Below, piece after piece: positions 25,494 to 33,674 of a stretch of 35,546 nt of DNA. Every line of letters starts with the position of its first letter. Position 1 is the stretch's first letter. The stretch is from NCBI GenBank assembly GCA_018334675.1, contig JAGXLL010000025.1, positions 1-35,546 on the forward strand, read 5' to 3'. The notes beneath the pieces are model-generated. The model did not search any database and was not told the DNA's origin. It saw only the letters and a list, made by a program, of their open reading frames with translations. The position numbers and the translations under genes were made by a program. Origin of the DNA: Bacteroidales bacterium. Lineage in GTDB: Bacteria; Bacteroidota; Bacteroidia; Bacteroidales; UBA12077.

Positions 25494-27665
25494 ATGAAAA
25501 AACGGATGATCCTCACCCTGATTGCCATACCTTTGGTTTTTTCCCAAATGGTCCGGGCCGATGAAGGCATGTGGATGGTGAACCTGTTGAACCAGCTCGA
25601 TTATGGTGAACTCACAGAGATGGGCCTGAAGCTCAGCCCGGAAGATATATACGATATCAACCACTCCAGCCTGAAGGATGCCATTGTAATCTTTGGCGGG
25701 GGATGCACCGGTGAGATGATCTCCGACAAAGGACTGCTGCTCACCAATATGCATTGCGGTTATGGCCGCATACAGGCGCACACCACTGTAGAAAATGATT
25801 ATTTGAAGAATGGTTTCTGGGCCCAATCGATGGACGATGAGTTGCTCAACCCGGGATTGCAGGTGCGGTTCCTTAGGCGCATCGAGGACGTTAGTGAACA
25901 GGTGCAAAACCGGCTTTCTACAGATATGACGGAGCGGGAAAGGCAGAGGGAAGTGCGGAAGGTCAGCAAAGAGCTTGAGGAGCAGGTCGTGGAAGGAACC
26001 CATTATAGTGCTACGGTGCGGCCTTTTTACGAAGGCAATGCGTATTATATGATGGTATACGAAACTTATAAAGATGTGCGGCTGGTGGCTTCACCTCCTA
26101 CCTCGATCGGTGATTTCGGGAGCCTTACCGACAACTGGATGTGGCCTCGTCATAAAGCCGATTTTTCGATGTTCCGGGTGTATATGTCGCCCGATGGCGA
26201 GCCTGCCGAATATTCCCGCGAGAATGTACCTTACCGGCCCAAACATCACCTTCCCGTCTCTATGGAAGGGGTAGAGGAAGGGGATTTTGCTATGATCATG
26301 GGTTATCCGGGAAATACCGACCGGTTCATGACATCCTACGGTATACGTGAACTTAAAGAGATCTCCCATCCCAACCGGATCCATATCCGGGGGAAGAAAC
26401 TGGATATCATGAAGAAGATCATGAATAAGAGTCCGGAGCATCGCATCATGTATGCCTCAAAGTATAAGGGCACCAGCAATTACTGGAAATACAGCATCGG
26501 CCAGATGGAGGGCTTTGAGCGCATCGATCTGCTCTACAAGCGTACACAACTCGAGAAAGAGTTCATTGAGTGGATCAACGGCCACTCCGAACGCGAGAGA
26601 CAATATGTCCATACCATGGACCTGATACAGAAAGCCTATGAAAGCAGAAGGGAATATGAAAATGCCGGGCAATACCTGAGGGAAACCCTCATGTCCGGCC
26701 CGGAAATAATTGGCTTTGCCAGAAGTACCGATGAACTGAAAAGCCTTTTGGAACAGTCATTCTTCAAGAGGCTCTTCGGGAGGAAGGAAATTAAAAAGGA
26801 GATAAACCAACTCAGAGAACGCGCCTCCCGCCATTTCAGAGATTACCACCGGCCTACCGATCAGGAGATCGCTGAAACACTCTGGAGCATGTTCCGGGAG
26901 AATATCGATCAGCGCTTTTATCCTGAATTATTTGGCCGGGCCATGGAACAATACAGGGGTGATGTCGAGGGGTATGTGGAGCATCTGTATACTTCATCCC
27001 TATTTACGGATCAGGGCCGTTTTGAGGCTTTTCTGGAGGATCCGGATGCCGAAACCCTTGAGAAAGACCCGGTATATCAATTGTCGAATTCAGTATATAA
27101 TCAGTATTATCACCTCCGGGACCGGTCCAGCCAATACGATAACCAACTGCAGAGAGGTCAGCGGCTTTTTGTGAAGGGCATAGGGGAAATGCAATCCGAT
27201 CAGACCTTTTATCCCGATGCCAATTCTACCATGCGCCTGACTTACGGAACGGTTGGAGGTTATAAGGCCCGGGATGCCGTGCGGTATAAATATTATACCA
27301 CGCTGGAAGGCGTCATGGAGAAAGAAGACCCCGACAATTATGAATTCATCGTGCCGGATAAACTCAAAGCCCTTTACCGCAAAAAGGATTATGGCAGATA
27401 TGGTGAAGACGGCCACATGCCGGTGTGTTTCATCACAAATAATGACATTACAGGAGGTAATTCCGGAAGCCCGGTGATGAACGGCAAGGGTGAGCTCATC
27501 GGTCTGGCTTTCGACAGCAACTGGGAAGGCATGACCGGAGATATTGAGTTTGAAGAGGGCATGCAGAAGACTGTATCTACCGACATCCGTTACCTGCTTT
27601 TTATTCTGGATAAATTCGGTGAGGTCGACTGGCTTATTGAAGAGATGGATATCGTGGACGAATAG
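25494..27665 (+). CDS. S46 family dipeptidyl-peptidase (DPP7/DPP11-like)
   Basis: 723 residues from the ATG at 25494, where a signal peptide begins (MKKRMILTLIAIPLVFSQMVRA). Upstream in-frame starts at 25359 and 25446 would put a charged stretch before it. The chymotrypsin-like catalytic His is H87 in LLTNMHCGYG. The Ser is S657 in GGNSGSPVMNGKGELIG. A long helical insertion between them is typical of S46. Eighteen residues after the Ser, where Gly marks DPP7 (hydrophobic P1) and Arg marks DPP11 (Asp/Glu P1), this protein has Ser675 in AFDSNWEGM. It releases dipeptides in the periplasm, feeding on peptides. No peptide transporter gene is adjacent except the ABC systems nearby. Confidence 0.92.
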   Translation: MKKRMILTLIAIPLVFSQMVRADEGMWMVNLLNQLDYGELTEMGLKLSPEDIYDINHSSLKDAIVIFGGGCTGEMISDKGLLLTNMHCGYGRIQAHTTVENDYLKNGFWAQSMDDELLNPGLQVRFLRRIEDVSEQVQNRLSTDMTERERQREVRKVSKELEEQVVEGTHYSATVRPFYEGNAYYMMVYETYKDVRLVASPPTSIGDFGSLTDNWMWPRHKADFSMFRVYMSPDGEPAEYSRENVPYRPKHHLPVSMEGVEEGDFAMIMGYPGNTDRFMTSYGIRELKEISHPNRIHIRGKKLDIMKKIMNKSPEHRIMYASKYKGTSNYWKYSIGQMEGFERIDLLYKRTQLEKEFIEWINGHSERERQYVHTMDLIQKAYESRREYENAGQYLRETLMSGPEIIGFARSTDELKSLLEQSFFKRLFGRKEIKKEINQLRERASRHFRDYHRPTDQEIAETLWSMFRENIDQRFYPELFGRAMEQYRGDVEGYVEHLYTSSLFTDQGRFEAFLEDPDAETLEKDPVYQLSNSVYNQYYHLRDRSSQYDNQLQRGQRLFVKGIGEMQSDQTFYPDANSTMRLTYGTVGGYKARDAVRYKYYTTLEGVMEKEDPDNYEFIVPDKLKALYRKKDYGRYGEDGHMPVCFITNNDITGGNSGSPVMNGKGELIGLAFDSNWEGMTGDIEFEEGMQKTVSTDIRYLLFILDKFGEVDWLIEEMDIVDE

Positions 27666-27726
27666 ACAGAGCATAAGTATACCTTACCGCCATCGGATAT
27701 CGTTTGCCGTTTAAAATATCTGGCTG

Positions 27727-27753
27727 TCCCGCTTCAGGCGGGATGGCTTTTTT
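27727..27753 (+). terminator. Rho-independent terminator after the S46 peptidase gene
   Basis: TCCCGC and GCGGGA form a 6-bp GC-rich stem with loop TTCAG, followed after TGGC by six T. It lies 62 bp after the peptidase stop and before the sigma-54 promoter of the next operon, so it separates the two transcripts. Confidence 0.75.
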
Positions 27754-27767
27754 ATTTCCGAACAGCC

Positions 27768-27783
27768 TGTCCATTATTGGACA
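27768..27783. promoter_or_regulatory. Inverted repeat TGTCCA-N4-TGGACA upstream of the sigma-54 operon
   Basis: A perfect 6-bp inverted repeat with a four-base centre (TTAT). It lies 58-73 bp upstream of the -24 GG at 27841, a normal place for an enhancer-binding activator. The nearby CCGAACA at 27758-27764 is the box shared with the other two sigma-54 promoters. Which one is bound cannot be told. Confidence 0.4.
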
Positions 27784-27839
27784 CCCAGCGGCTGGCAGCT
27801 CGGGTCCTATTGTACTGAATGTCAAATATATGTTTTTTG

Positions 27840-27855
27840 TGGCAGGGGGATTGCT
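27840..27855 (+). promoter_or_regulatory. Sigma-54 promoter TGGCAGG-N4-TTGCT
   Basis: TGGCAGG GGGA TTGCT agrees with TGGCACGnnnnTTGCW at every key base: TGGCA, G, TTGC and W, with the right GG-GC spacing. The ATG of the membrane-fusion protein at 27878 is 24 nt from the -12 C. The predicted leader is about 12 nt. The last two genes of the downstream operon encode an NtrC-family regulator and its kinase, which gives a reason for a sigma-54 promoter here. Confidence 0.75.
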
Positions 27856-27877
27856 TGGCTTGGGATAAAAAATACAG

Positions 27878-29131
27878 ATGGACCGGGAATTATCAAAATC
27901 TTATTTACGTAAGCGCAACATCCGAAGGTGGATCAGTGGATTGGCCATCTTGTTGGTATTTGTGGGGCTTTTCCTGATCGTTCCTTCTTTCATGGAGCCA
28001 ACCGTCGATCTGGAAAAATACCGGCTGGCCGAGGTAAGCCGCGGGGATATCATCACCAGTGTCAGCACCAATGGTAAGGTGGAACCCGTTTACCAGGAGG
28101 TGATCACTTCGCCGGTCCATACCAAGGTACGTGCGATCCTTCATCATCCCGGCGACACAGTGGATACCACCACCAGCCTCATTGCCCTGGATCTGGCTGC
28201 ACTAAGAAGAAGATTTCAGACGGTAAAGCATGAAGTAGCCCTTAAAGAAAATCAGGTGGAAAGGAAACGCGAAGAACTCAGGGAAAGAAGATTGAGGCTG
28301 CAGGCTGACCTGAGATCCGATTCTCTCCAAACAGAACGCTTGAAAGCCCGATATGAGAAAGAGAAGGAGTTGCTGGATATTGGTGGTACCTCCCGCGAGA
28401 CAGTGGAACAAACCCGTATCGATTATCGGTTGAGCAGGCTGGAGCAGCAAAAACTTCAGCAGGAGTATGCCTCTTTTAAAAGGATGATCACTCTGGACCT
28501 TTCATCGCTGAATCTCGAAATGGCTATGAAAAGACAGGAGATGACCGAGATGCGTGAACTGCTGGATCAGGCCCGCATCAAGCCTTCGTTGTGTGGTGTG
28601 ATAACCAGAATAGGAGTCACGCCGGGTGAATCGGTTGCCGCGGGACAGGAAGTAGCCAGGGTTTCCAACCTGTATGTCTTCCGCATTCGTGGGAAAATTC
28701 CCGATAAGATGGTGGACCGGGTTTATTCGGGTCAGCACGCCCAGGTACTTATTAACGATACCACCCTGCAGGGACGGGTCAGCAGCCTCACCCCGGGCGT
28801 GGAGCACGGCGATATCGAGTATTCGGTGAAGCTCAACAGTTCTTCCTATCCGGGCCTGAAGGCCAAAAAACATGTGGAGATCCGCTTGATCCAGCAGCAG
28901 TTGAACGACACCCTGCGCATACCCAATGCCAATTACTATCAGGGAGCAGGCAGAGCTGAGTTATTCGTCATGAACGGCGGAGAATTGTTGCGCCGCCAGG
29001 TACGATTGGGTTCCTGTTCATACGATTATGTGGTGGTTAAAAGCGGCCTGAAGGCAGGTGACCAGGTGGTGATAAGCAGCGCACTGTACAGGGAATATCC
29101 CGATCATCAGAGACTGAAATGGAAAAAGTAA
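27878..29131 (+). CDS. HlyD/MacA-type membrane fusion (periplasmic adaptor) protein
   Basis: 417 residues. A basic N-terminus is followed by one membrane anchor (WISGLAILLVFVGLFLIVP, ~17-36). Then come a first barrel-sandwich half (SVSTNGKVEPVYQEVITSPV), a long coiled-coil hairpin rich in Lys, Glu and Arg (~105-215), the second lipoyl half (IKPSLCGVITRIGVTPGESVAAGQEV), and beta-barrel domains to the C-terminus. It would link the ABC permeases at 29833 and 31101 to an outer-membrane channel. No TolC-like gene is in the window. First gene of a six-gene operon with a 22-bp gap to the ATPase gene. Confidence 0.9.
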   Translation: MDRELSKSYLRKRNIRRWISGLAILLVFVGLFLIVPSFMEPTVDLEKYRLAEVSRGDIITSVSTNGKVEPVYQEVITSPVHTKVRAILHHPGDTVDTTTSLIALDLAALRRRFQTVKHEVALKENQVERKREELRERRLRLQADLRSDSLQTERLKARYEKEKELLDIGGTSRETVEQTRIDYRLSRLEQQKLQQEYASFKRMITLDLSSLNLEMAMKRQEMTEMRELLDQARIKPSLCGVITRIGVTPGESVAAGQEVARVSNLYVFRIRGKIPDKMVDRVYSGQHAQVLINDTTLQGRVSSLTPGVEHGDIEYSVKLNSSSYPGLKAKKHVEIRLIQQQLNDTLRIPNANYYQGAGRAELFVMNGGELLRRQVRLGSCSYDYVVVKSGLKAGDQVVISSALYREYPDHQRLKWKK

Positions 29132-29153
29132 AAATGCAAATAAACCTACGAAG

Positions 29154-29819
29154 ATGATACAATTGGAAAACATCAGCAAAGTATACCAGACCAAGAACAT
29201 TGAGACCCTGGCTCTGGACAACATCAACCTGGAAATACAGTCAGGTGAGTTCCTCTCTGTGATGGGACCCTCCGGTTGTGGCAAATCCACCCTGCTTAAT
29301 GTGATGGGTCTGCTGGACAACCCCACTAAAGGCCAACTCATCCTTGACGGAATAGCTATTGATGGTTACACCGACAAAGCCCTGGCTCATATGAGGAATC
29401 AGAAACTGGGCTTTATCTTTCAGAACTTTCATCTGATCTCTTCGCTCAATGTGCGCGATAACGTGGAGCTACCCCTGCTTTACAGGAAAATATCCGCACC
29501 CGAGCGCAAGAGAAGGACCGAGGAGATCTTGGAGCAGGTAGGACTCAAACACCGTTCCAGGCATTTCCCTTCGGAACTTTCGGGCGGACAATGCCAGCGG
29601 GTGGCCGTAGCCCGTGCCATCGTTGGGCAACCCGAGATCCTGCTGGCCGACGAGCCTACCGGTAACCTCGACAGCAAGATGGGCGAGGACATTATGATCC
29701 TTCTCAAATCCCTGAACCGCGACCTGGGTACCACCATCGTCATGGTGACCCATGACCGGGCACTGGCCAGTGAAACCCAACGCATCATCCATCTTTTCGA
29801 CGGCAGACAAGTTAATTAA
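29154..29819 (+). CDS. ABC transporter ATP-binding protein, MacB/LolD class
   Basis: 221 residues. Walker A GPSGCGKST (~38-46), Q-loop FIFQNFHLISSL, signature LSGGQCQRVAVARA (~142), Walker B ILLADEPTGNLDS (~162), and the H-loop VTHD (~199). The NLDS D-loop and the spacing are typical of the LolD/MacB/FtsE class, which drives FtsX-type permeases. It lies between the adaptor and the first small permease with gaps of 22 and 13 bp. It is the only ATPase of this class in the window. It may also serve the three large permeases at 17007-24451. Confidence 0.95.
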   Translation: MIQLENISKVYQTKNIETLALDNINLEIQSGEFLSVMGPSGCGKSTLLNVMGLLDNPTKGQLILDGIAIDGYTDKALAHMRNQKLGFIFQNFHLISSLNVRDNVELPLLYRKISAPERKRRTEEILEQVGLKHRSRHFPSELSGGQCQRVAVARAIVGQPEILLADEPTGNLDSKMGEDIMILLKSLNRDLGTTIVMVTHDRALASETQRIIHLFDGRQVN

Positions 29820-29832
29820 AAATCCGGTGATT

Positions 29833-31104
29833 ATGAAATATAGACATTTTAAACAATTCCTGGAACAACTGGGCAAGAATAAATTCTTCACCTTTCTGAA
29901 CCTCTTTGGCATCAGCATTCCTCTGATGATCATCATGTTGATGATCTTGCAGATCGATTTGTCGATCCATCCCAGCGGACCGGAGGAGAACAATGACCAG
30001 ATGTTGTTCGTCAATGCCACCAGGATCAAGAGCAGCAGTGGAGGGTATGCAAGAGGCAAGGTGCATCTGGACATCATTGAAAAATACTTTAAGCATCAGG
30101 TGCCGGAAGAAACCATGGCCTTTTCAACTGTCTCTTCTGCCACCCGTTTTGAGACCAATAGCGTGATGGACATCCCCCTTCGATATACCAATTCAGCTTT
30201 CTGGCAGGTCTTTAATTTCCATTTTCTGGAGGGCCGGTCCTACACCCGCGAAAACGTGAAGCAAGGCGATCAGGTGATTGTCATCTCACGGAAGATCCGT
30301 CAGCAGGTTTTTGACAACAAAAAGGCTGTGGGTAAGACCCTTCAGTTGAACGGGCATACCTGCCGTGTGATTGGAGTGGTAGAGGATGTCTCCTCCCTGG
30401 GCAGAAATACTTATGCCCAGGTATGGATGCCTTACACCTTGCGCAGCAACCCTCCGTTTAATCCCCGGGGCATGGGCTCGGCCACAGGCGACTATACCCT
30501 CACGTTTAAAACGACTGAAGATTGGGATTTTCAAGATGTCCGGGAGCATGTGGCCACGGTGGGCAGCAAGCTGAATAACATCATGGGAGAAGACCGTGAG
30601 TTCATCTTTGGAGGCCCCTCCAAGGCAGCTGAGATCTATTTCAGGGGTTATCGCGATCCGGAATCCTATAGCGGCCTGTTGTCCAGCTACCTGGGGGTGG
30701 CCGGGAAGATCCTGATCATCCTCCTTTTACCGGCCCTGAACCTGGTGAGTCTGAACCTTACCCGGATACAGGAAAAAAGTCATGAGATCGCTATCCGCAA
30801 AGCCTTTGGAGCAACCCGGCAAAACCTGGTAGTCCGCGTGATGTTGGAGAACTCCGTGCTTACCCTGATCGGAGGAATTATCGGGCTTTTCATGGCCTAT
30901 GGGGTGGCCATCGCATTCAAATCCTATATATTCAGCTCCTACTATGTCGAAACGCCTGCACAGGCAATCGTCCAAATGAATTACAGCGTATTCTTCGTAT
31001 TGATCCTTGTATCGTTAACATTTAGTGTCTTGTCCGGACTGATCCCCTCGATGCGGATATCCAGGCTTCAGCCGGCCTATGTTTTAAAAGGAGGTGCCTT
31101 ATGA
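29833..31104 (+). CDS. ABC transporter permease, single MacB/FtsX type
   Basis: 423 residues from the ATG at 29833. Earlier in-frame starts overlap the ATPase gene. One TM near the N-terminus (FLNLFGISIPLMIIMLMILQ, ~19-38), a periplasmic MacB-core domain (~40-290), then three helices of the FtsX domain with EIAIRKAFGATRQNLVVRVM and a last one ending in RISRLQPAYVLKGG. This is half the length of the permeases at 17007-24451. It should pair with the next gene as a heterodimer. The stop overlaps the next start as ATGA. Confidence 0.9.
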   Translation: MKYRHFKQFLEQLGKNKFFTFLNLFGISIPLMIIMLMILQIDLSIHPSGPEENNDQMLFVNATRIKSSSGGYARGKVHLDIIEKYFKHQVPEETMAFSTVSSATRFETNSVMDIPLRYTNSAFWQVFNFHFLEGRSYTRENVKQGDQVIVISRKIRQQVFDNKKAVGKTLQLNGHTCRVIGVVEDVSSLGRNTYAQVWMPYTLRSNPPFNPRGMGSATGDYTLTFKTTEDWDFQDVREHVATVGSKLNNIMGEDREFIFGGPSKAAEIYFRGYRDPESYSGLLSSYLGVAGKILIILLLPALNLVSLNLTRIQEKSHEIAIRKAFGATRQNLVVRVMLENSVLTLIGGIIGLFMAYGVAIAFKSYIFSSYYVETPAQAIVQMNYSVFFVLILVSLTFSVLSGLIPSMRISRLQPAYVLKGGAL

Positions 31105-32282
31105 TGCAACATAGTTTTACATTGATGTGGAACCAGAAAAGGAAGTATGGTTTCATTCTCCTGGAATTGTTCGTGATCTTTGTGGTGATTTTCATGACGA
31201 CCATTTATATGATCGATAATGTGACCAGGTATTTCCAGGGAACCGGCAGGGACATCAGTCAGGTCTACTTCATGAATATCAGTCACGAGGGTACCGGAGA
31301 GGTTACCGCTTTGGATCATTTTGAAAAGGTCAGGCAGCGCATTGCTCAAATGGAACATGTGCAGGATGTAAGTCTCTCTTATCAGGCATCGCCTTATGTG
31401 AGCGGTTACACGATCAAGACCTTCCATCACGGCGAAAATCTAAGCAATGCCCTCCTTTGTTATGCCGATCCGTACTTTTCGTCGGTGTTCAGAACAAACT
31501 TGAGAGCCGGTAAGTGGTATACATCAGAAGATGTGGGTAAAGGCGTTGAGATACCGGTAGTGATCAATCACAACCTGGCTGTTCAGCTTTTTGGAGAGGA
31601 AGATCCGATAGGGAAAAGCTTGAAGCAAGGTGATGAGCGCTATGTAGTTCAGGGGGTCCTTGAACATTATAAACGCCAGGATTTTGAATCTGAAGGGAAA
31701 TCCGTGTTCGTTCCTTTGTATTATCGGCGCCCCCATCAAAACATGGCTATCGACCTGATGGTTCGTCATGAAGAAGGCTTTTTTCCCGAGCCGAAAAATT
31801 ATGCCGAGGCCGTCTTTTCGGTCTTCTCCCATGATCAGTTCCGGATAACCCGCTCAACGCGTTTGCAGGCTCTGAAGCAGCAATCCAACTCCAACACCTC
31901 GGGCGATATGCTTTTTGTTTCCCTGATCGTGGGCTTTCTGCTTTTCAACCTGGTGTTGGGTTTGGTCGGTATACTGGGTTATCATGTGAATCAGAGGATA
32001 TCGGAGATGGGCATTCGCAGGGCCGTAGGCTCCACCCGTCCGAAGGTGAGGGGCTTGATCTTCATGGAGATGCTGGTGCTGACTTTGATGGCCACCATTC
32101 CGGCTCTTCTGCTGGTGGTTCAAATACCCGCACTCGAGCTGATGCCCATGAGCTGGAGGCTTTTTATTCAGGGCATGCTTGCTTCCCTGGCTATTATAGC
32201 CATTTTCGTGTCAATCAGTGTGATGTATCCGGGTATCGTAGCTTCTAAAATACGACCTGCCGTTGCATTAAAAGAGGAATAA
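31101..32282 (+). CDS. ABC transporter permease, single MacB/FtsX type (partner)
   Basis: 393 residues. TM1 is at ~17-37 (FILLELFVIFVVIFMTTIYM), followed by a periplasmic domain (~40-265) and the FtsX helices starting LFVSLIVGFLLFNLVLGLVG with EMGIRRAVGSTRPKVRGLIF. The C-terminus is KIRPAVALKEE. The ATGA overlap with the preceding permease gene argues for coupled translation and a 1:1 complex. Together with the adaptor and ATPase it forms a complete tripartite ABC module apart from the outer-membrane channel. Confidence 0.9.
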   Translation: MMQHSFTLMWNQKRKYGFILLELFVIFVVIFMTTIYMIDNVTRYFQGTGRDISQVYFMNISHEGTGEVTALDHFEKVRQRIAQMEHVQDVSLSYQASPYVSGYTIKTFHHGENLSNALLCYADPYFSSVFRTNLRAGKWYTSEDVGKGVEIPVVINHNLAVQLFGEEDPIGKSLKQGDERYVVQGVLEHYKRQDFESEGKSVFVPLYYRRPHQNMAIDLMVRHEEGFFPEPKNYAEAVFSVFSHDQFRITRSTRLQALKQQSNSNTSGDMLFVSLIVGFLLFNLVLGLVGILGYHVNQRISEMGIRRAVGSTRPKVRGLIFMEMLVLTLMATIPALLLVVQIPALELMPMSWRLFIQGMLASLAIIAIFVSISVMYPGIVASKIRPAVALKEE

Positions 32283-32315
32283 AAGTTTGTATATTAGTCG
32301 GTAAATTGGATCTCT

Positions 32316-33674
32316 ATGGTTCTTGTGGTAGATGATGACAAAGCCGTTCGCTCATCCCTGAAGCTTTTGCTCAAACAGGCAGGATATGGCGTGGAAACCC
32401 TTGCTGGTCCTCAGGAGGCCCTGGAATGGATCAGGCAGCAGGCACCCCGGTTGGTCCTGATGGATATGAATTTCTCCAGCGACACCAGTGGCAGGGAAGG
32501 AATAGAGCTGTTGCAGAAGGTGCGGGTTTTTCATCCGGAGGTTCCGGTCATCCTGATCACCGGCTGGGGCACCATTGAACTGGCGGTAGAAGGTATCAAG
32601 AAGGGGGCCAATGATTTTATCACCAAACCCTGGGATAATCACCATCTCTTGGAGTCGATCCGGACCCATTTGATGATGCACACCAGCGATGCGGTTTCCA
32701 TGGACCGCAGGCAATTGGAACGCCAGATGGATTTATCCGGTATTATGGGTGAAGATCCGGTTTTTCTGGAGCTGCTCAATGCGGTGGGCAAGGTGGCGCC
32801 CACCGAAGCCACCGTTTTAATCCGGGGGGAGAGCGGCAGCGGGAAAGAGTTGATTGCTGAAGCCATCCACAACAACAGCCGGCGCAAGGATCAGCCTTTC
32901 ATCAAGGTCAACCTGGGTGGCATTGCCACCAGTCTCTTTGAGAGTGAGATGTTCGGCCACAGGAAAGGCGCTTTTACCGATGCCAAAAACGACCGGAAAG
33001 GGCGCTTCGGGTTAGCCGAAGGGGGTACCATCTTCCTGGATGAAATCGCAGAACTGGAACCGGCTTCTCAGGTCAAATTGTTGCGGGTGCTCCAGGAAAG
33101 ACAGTACGAAGTGCTGGGCGATAGCCAAACCCGAAGGGCCAACGTTAGGGTGATATGTGCTACAAATCGCGACCTGGGAGAGATGGTGGCCCAGGGGCTC
33201 TTCCGCGAAGACCTCTACTACCGCATCAACCTGATTAACCTCCAGGTGCCTTCCCTGAGGGAGCGGGTTAGCGATATACCCCGGCTGGCCGAGTTTTTTG
33301 TCCGCCAGGTGTGTCTGGATAACAACCTTGCTATGGCCAGCCTCGGCAAAGATGCCGCCGGGATGCTTAAGAAATATGCCTTCCCCGGAAACATCCGTGA
33401 ACTGAAGAACCTGGTTCAGCGTACCGTCCTGCTGGCTTCCGGCCCTGAACTGACCGAAGCGAATTTTCAGACCCAGATAGAAAAACAACAGCCAGTATAT
33501 TTGAACAACAAAAGGGCAGGACTGCAAACCCTCGATGGAGCCGAAAAACAACTGATAGAGGAAACCCTGGATTTCTACAAAGGAAACCTCTCCCAGGCTG
33601 CCCGCTCTCTTGGCCTAAGCCGGGGAGCCCTCTACCGCAGATTGGAAAAATACAACATCCACTATGAATCTTAG
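32316..33674 (+). CDS. NtrC-family sigma-54-dependent response regulator
   Basis: 452 residues. Receiver domain (1-~115) with the acidic pocket VVDDDKAVR and phospho-acceptor D50 in LVLMDMNFSSD. The AAA+ sigma-54 interaction domain (~140-370) has Walker A GESGSGKE (~170), GAFTDA at 218-223 in place of GAFTGA, and Walker B FLDEIAEL (~240). A Fis-type helix-turn-helix ends the protein (LSQAARSLGLSRGALYRRLEKY). The receiver starts unusually close to the first Met, but no upstream in-frame start exists. It should activate sigma-54 promoters, probably the three found here. The gene follows the second permease by 33 bp and overlaps the kinase gene by 11 nt. Confidence 0.95.
   Translation: MVLVVDDDKAVRSSLKLLLKQAGYGVETLAGPQEALEWIRQQAPRLVLMDMNFSSDTSGREGIELLQKVRVFHPEVPVILITGWGTIELAVEGIKKGANDFITKPWDNHHLLESIRTHLMMHTSDAVSMDRRQLERQMDLSGIMGEDPVFLELLNAVGKVAPTEATVLIRGESGSGKELIAEAIHNNSRRKDQPFIKVNLGGIATSLFESEMFGHRKGAFTDAKNDRKGRFGLAEGGTIFLDEIAELEPASQVKLLRVLQERQYEVLGDSQTRRANVRVICATNRDLGEMVAQGLFREDLYYRINLINLQVPSLRERVSDIPRLAEFFVRQVCLDNNLAMASLGKDAAGMLKKYAFPGNIRELKNLVQRTVLLASGPELTEANFQTQIEKQQPVYLNNKRAGLQTLDGAEKQLIEETLDFYKGNLSQAARSLGLSRGALYRRLEKYNIHYES

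Noticed and set aside
32285-32309. TTTG ... TAAATTGG as a separate promoter before the NtrC-type regulator
   Set aside because: Only 12 bp separate the two elements, too short for the -33/-7 arrangement; the gene is 33 bp from the preceding one and more likely co-transcribed.
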